The position numbers were made by a program, and so were the translations under genes. This document shows positions 61,920 to 64,000 of a stretch of 64,000 nt of DNA, one piece after another. The notes beneath the pieces are model-generated. The model was not told the DNA's origin and did no database searches. It saw only the letters and a list, made by a program, of their open reading frames with translations. Numbering within the stretch: position 1 is the stretch's first letter; each line of letters opens with the position of its first letter. This stretch comes from Brevipalpus yothersi (Eukaryota > Arthropoda > Arachnida > Trombidiformes > Tenuipalpidae). The stretch spans positions 119,838 to 183,837 of the forward strand of contig QZCP01000003.1 of the NCBI GenBank assembly GCA_003956705.1, read 5' to 3'.

Positions 61920-62374
61920 CTTGACTCTCAGCTTGAGTCTTTGAGAGTGTATTTATACATATTCCTATGGGTTTTGTATGTATACATCTGTACTAGAGAA
62001 AGAGAGAGAGAATAATATCTAAATCTATTTGGGTCGAATTTATTTTTCCTCATCAAAATCAAGTATCATAAGAGAGGAGAAGATTTCAGCGACATGACAA
62101 ATGATGTGTGATGACTTTTTTTTGTCATCAACTGTGTAATGTTGAAAAAATTCAATTAATCTTTTTTTCCGGAAAAAAGTTTTCATCTCTCTCTTCTTTT
62201 TTTTCTCTTTCTCATTTTCTCCTACTAGACACCGATCAAGTTGACACTTTTATCGTTGAAGAAACTGGTCGAATCAAATTGGCTAGACCACTGGACAGTG
62301 TCCAGCGTAACCATTACAGCTTATTGGTCAAAGCTGAAGATAAAAGTGATCCTCCAAAATTCGATCAAGCTGAA
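27940..62374 (+). CDS. Giant non-classical cadherin, at least 26 cadherin repeats, 3' end outside the window
   Basis: I traced 21 exons, all GT-AG and phase-consistent: 27940..28015, 33696..33761, 35334..35494, 35860..35916, 37441..37536, 37735..37830, 38842..38961, 39200..39331, 47080..47179, 47315..47424, 49123..54654, 54895..55075, 55852..55970, 56482..56685, 57091..57189, 57353..58181, 60056..60150, 60242..60382, 60684..60786, 60853..61110 and 62229..62374. They total 8,721 nt, or 2,907 codons. A signal peptide (MRFKILVTFLFIHTTCVSFL) is followed by cadherin repeats ending in DxNDNxPxF-type calcium-binding linkers. About 26 such ends can be counted. No transmembrane segment is reached. Cadherins are calcium-dependent surface adhesion proteins; this one is of Fat/Dachsous/CDH23 scale. 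The first repeats (CKFYPL..., then DELTPVGLIIFRGIHAVDKD) recall protocadherin-15 and insect Cad89D-type proteins, but I do not assign a symbol. Confidence 0.88.
29169..29236. repeat. (CT)34 microsatellite
   Basis: Perfect CT dinucleotides within cadherin intron 1. Confidence 0.95.
29902..29952. repeat. (GA)n microsatellite
   Basis: About 25 perfect GA dinucleotides in cadherin intron 1, opposite in orientation to the CT tract at 29169. Confidence 0.95.
31965..32035. repeat. (GA)35 microsatellite
   Basis: A perfect GA tract of about 71 bases in cadherin intron 1. Confidence 0.95.
33762..35333 (+). other. Cadherin intron 2 with assembly gap
   Basis: It contains (CT)n at 34363-34408 running into 370 N (34409-34778), and resumes with CTCTC. 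The same pattern is seen at the gap in the nuclear receptor intron. No gene is seen. Confidence 0.6.
34363..34778. repeat. (CT)n microsatellite running into a 370-base assembly gap
   Basis: Perfect CT on the left side, CTCTC on the right side, and N between 34409 and 34778. Confidence 0.95.
35917..37440 (+). other. Cadherin intron 4
   Basis: A 1.5 kb intron between exons 4 and 5. It is AT-rich with short CT and CA repeats. I see nothing else in it. Confidence 0.6.
37831..38841 (+). other. Cadherin intron 6
   Basis: A 1.0 kb intron with CA/TG-rich patches near 38065-38100. A CT-rich tract at 38777-38805 lies upstream of the exon 7 acceptor. No gene is seen. Confidence 0.6.
39752..39823. repeat. 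(CT)36 microsatellite
   Basis: A perfect CT tract of about 72 bases in cadherin intron 8. Confidence 0.95.
40760..40809. repeat. (CT)n microsatellite
   Basis: A perfect CT tract of about 50 bases, followed by CTTTCT-type hexamers to about 40833. Confidence 0.95.
44520..44590. repeat. (GA)35 microsatellite
   Basis: A perfect GA tract of about 71 bases in cadherin intron 8. It is followed 225 bases later by an oppositely oriented CT tract. Confidence 0.95.
44816..44861. repeat. (CT)n microsatellite
   Basis: A perfect CT tract of about 46 bases, complementary to the GA tract at 44520-44590. Confidence 0.95.
47080..47424 (+). other. Cadherin exons 9-10
   Basis: Residues 269-338, the body of repeat 3. 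Exon 9 has IHAFDLDSGINARLRYSIIL with the DxDxGxNA calcium-binding motif. Exon 10 has GFFEMHDQTGELFLVREIDL, the usual FxxxxxTGxLxxxxxLD pattern. Exon 9 lies 7.7 kb after exon 8, but the phases agree and the domain continues. Confidence 0.8.
47425..49122 (+). other. Cadherin intron 10
   Basis: A 1.7 kb intron before the giant exon 11. It contains (GA)n at 48211-48267. No gene is seen. Confidence 0.6.
48211..48267. repeat. (GA)28 microsatellite
   Basis: A perfect GA tract in cadherin intron 10. Confidence 0.95.
49123..54654 (+). other. Cadherin exon 11: single 5,532-nt exon with about 17 repeats
   Basis: Residues 339-2182 are one unbroken frame of 1,844 codons with no frameshift. Linkers in order are DVNDNSPQF, DANDNNPQF, DINNSVPEF, DINDQAPVF, DINDNPPYF, DVNDELVQF, DVNDNAPVF, NINEHSPKF, DANDFPPVF, DTNDHPPTF, DENDNPPRF, NTANHPPKF, DVNDNAPEI, a linker without the motif (EEPTPVF), DSQYRCPKF, DVNDNNPIF and DENDWTPTF. 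Several lack the acidic or Asn residues needed to bind three calcium ions. It is far longer than any other exon of the gene. Confidence 0.92.
54895..58181 (+). other. Cadherin exons 12-16
   Basis: Residues 2183-2659. Linkers are DINDTPPKF (exon 12), a degenerate one in AEERDPRF (exon 14), DVNDEIPTF, DENDNPPVF and DVNDHKPTF (exon 16). Exon 16 (829 nt) carries three repeats. Exons 13-15 are 99-204 nt and phase 0 at most borders. Confidence 0.88.
55076..57090 (+). other. Cadherin introns 12-14
   Basis: Introns of 776, 511 and 405 bases around exons 13 and 14. They are ordinary AT-rich intron sequence with no microsatellite longer than about 20 bases and no other feature. Confidence 0.6.
58182..60055 (+). 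other. Cadherin intron 16 with opposed CT and GA tracts
   Basis: A 1.9 kb intron with (CT)n at 59378-59410 and 59664-59692 and (GA)n at 59735-59797. The last two are only 42 bases apart and complementary. No embedded gene is recognised. Confidence 0.6.
59664..59797. repeat. (CT)n and (GA)n inverted pair
   Basis: A CT tract of about 29 bases, 42 bases of unique sequence, then a GA tract of about 63 bases. The arms are perfectly complementary over the length of the shorter one. Confidence 0.9.
60056..62374 (+). other. Cadherin exons 17-21, last ones inside the window
   Basis: Residues 2660-2907. Exon 17 has FSIDVHTGELFASGIIDRED, exon 18 ends a repeat with DVNDERPRF, and exon 20 ends one with DTSDAVPDF, which is degenerate. 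Exon 21 stops in phase 0 (FDQAE|GTAAGA) in the last strand of the next repeat, so a following exon must exist beyond the window. Confidence 0.85.
61111..62228 (+). other. Cadherin intron 20
   Basis: A 1.1 kb intron with (CT)27 at 61862-61915. No other feature is seen. Confidence 0.6.
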
Positions 62375-63051
62375 GTAAGAAATCCTCTTCTTTTTCTCTT
62401 TTTCTCTTCCATCTTTTACCGTTATCTGGCTCTCTTTCATTAGCTGTATATACACATCCATATATATGTATATCATCATCTTCCCCAACAACATATGCTT
62501 ATCGTGGCTCAGTCTAGTTGAAGAAACTCTCCTGGAATCTGAGCTCATCTTATCGAGACAATTGAGACAATATAAATATGTATTCGAAAAAGGGTTATGA
62601 TGATGAGAAATGAGAAATGATCCATTCAATTCATCACGTACACATTGTCAACCTTGACCGCTATTCTTTCAACAATATATCCATCTGAATTGACTGTATC
62701 TTGGAACATATTTCATCGATGCAAAGTAGATAGATGGACATTTTTGATGAAAAATAATGAGAAAATCAGATTAACACATACAGATTTTCATACATATATA
62801 CATGTATATATAGTTGGAAATGCCAATATGAACATAGGATGTGGTGTTACCCATTCACCTTGTCTGGAGAAAAGGTTGTTGTCCTCAATTTGCTTCCACT
62901 ACCAATCTTCCAAGGATCCTTCGAAAATGACTGAATCGACTGAACCAGTAATCAGATGAGCGAATAGATCAATCAGAAGATGCTACTTGGGCTCTATATT
63001 ATGCCCAATTATCCAAGAATAGTGCTTGTCGTTTGCAAGAGTGTATTGTTT

Positions 63052-63095
<44 letters not shown>

Positions 63096-63532
63096 TCTCT
63101 TTTTATCTATCCATCCTACTGAACAAAGTCAGATTGTTATGCAAATAATGCTAGTGTATAAGTGGCTATATATATATAATCTTGAATAGGGCTTTGATGA
63201 TATAGACTAGTGTTCATTCAAGTTGATGAGATAGAAAATTGTTCCAAGAATGAACGTGAAAAGACAGCAGCACGATTTTGGTTCGTGTTGTTTGTCAAAG
63301 TCAAGTAATCAGAAAACAGAATCTTTTGGACTATCAAGTTATGAATATTCATGAAACGGTTGTTAAAATCAGAGGATCGATATATTTCCTGAAGTCAAAA
63401 TGAACTTTTCCTCTTTCAACTTTCAGTTCATGAGTTTATAGAAGTATATGTGTCTACCACAATTGATTTTCCGTCTAGAAGATGGATTCTCAAGATTCTC
63501 GGACTATACTCATCAGTGAAATATAATTCTGA

Positions 63533-63601
<69 letters not shown>

Positions 63602-64000
63602 ATTGCAATTGAGAATGGTTAAGTTGTCAGAAATGCTTGTCTTGCAATGTCTTACTGTTCCGTTCACAAGAGAAATTCTTCTATCTGATACATTCCCTTT
63701 GACCCGAGCTCACTGAACTTCTTTAGTTACACAATCATCAAAGATTCATTTCACATTCCATGAAATGTCTCTGAAGATTGTCATCATCCTCTCTCTTTCC
63801 TTTCCTCTCTCTCTCTCTCTCTCTCTCTTTACAAAACTTTCAATGCTTCCACCTTTCGTGTTCATTCATTCAGTTATCCTCATCCTCATCCACATCCTTT
63901 CTTCCTCTCTCCATCTTTCCACAAATGTGATGGATTGAATGTTTCTTATTTCAATGTTTTCTATTACACATCATTAGCAATAGTCATTCAGTAGATGTCC
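62375..64000 (+). other. Start of cadherin intron 21, running off the window
   Basis: It begins with the donor GTAAGA after exon 21. It contains (CT)n at 63055-63089, 63536-63599 and about 63807-63828. I found no further cadherin-like exon before the right edge, so at least the rest of this repeat, the membrane segment and the cytoplasmic tail are missing. Confidence 0.6.
63536..63599. repeat. (CT)32 microsatellite
   Basis: A perfect CT tract of about 64 bases in cadherin intron 21. Confidence 0.95.

Overview
The window is eukaryotic: coding segments are split by GT-AG introns, base composition is AT-rich, and (CT)n/(GA)n microsatellites are unusually dense in introns and spacers. An HR39-like nuclear receptor, animal VMP1 and GTF3C2 homologues and a very large non-classical cadherin indicate an arthropod. 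The general look of the sequence would fit a mite (Acari), but that is an impression and not a proven assignment. Two runs of N (2366-2665 and 34409-34778) are assembly gaps inside (CT)n tracts.

Layout, left to right. (1) 2-4519, + strand: the 3' part of a nuclear receptor ligand-binding domain, truncated at the left edge. It has a 3.4 kb intron and a long acidic insertion. (2) 7567-10769, - strand: GTF3C2-like WD-repeat subunit of TFIIIC. (3) 11180-12231, + strand, divergent from GTF3C2 across about 410 bp: a protein with a TFIIS N-terminal (LW) domain, a VIDLT SUMO-interaction-like motif, 20-residue repeats and a C-terminal motif resembling the RAD51-binding end of RAD51AP1. (4) 12922-14126, + strand: a three-exon gene ending in an atypical LIM-type zinc finger. 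(5) 14912-18505, - strand: three tandem paralogous three-exon genes for small secreted, strongly basic, two-cysteine peptides. I could not match them to a known family. (6) 18506-22766: mostly spacer, with a few orphan open stretches that may be a decayed gene. (7) 22767-24084, + strand: VMP1, the autophagy/ER membrane protein, in two exons. (8) 25165-26248, - strand: a secreted protein with Ala-Pro-Val, Gly-His and Thr-rich mucin-like segments. (9) 27940 to at least 62374, + strand: a giant cadherin. I traced 21 exons with consistent phase, giving 2,907 codons and about 26 cadherin-repeat ends. No transmembrane segment is reached, so the gene continues past the right edge.

The genes do not form one functional cluster. 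GTF3C2 and the TFIIS-domain gene share a compact divergent promoter region and both look nuclear. The three small peptide genes are a local tandem duplication that carried introns and flanks with it. More than half of the window is the cadherin locus, mainly introns. All exon models come from reading frame, splice sites and phase. None is backed by transcript data.
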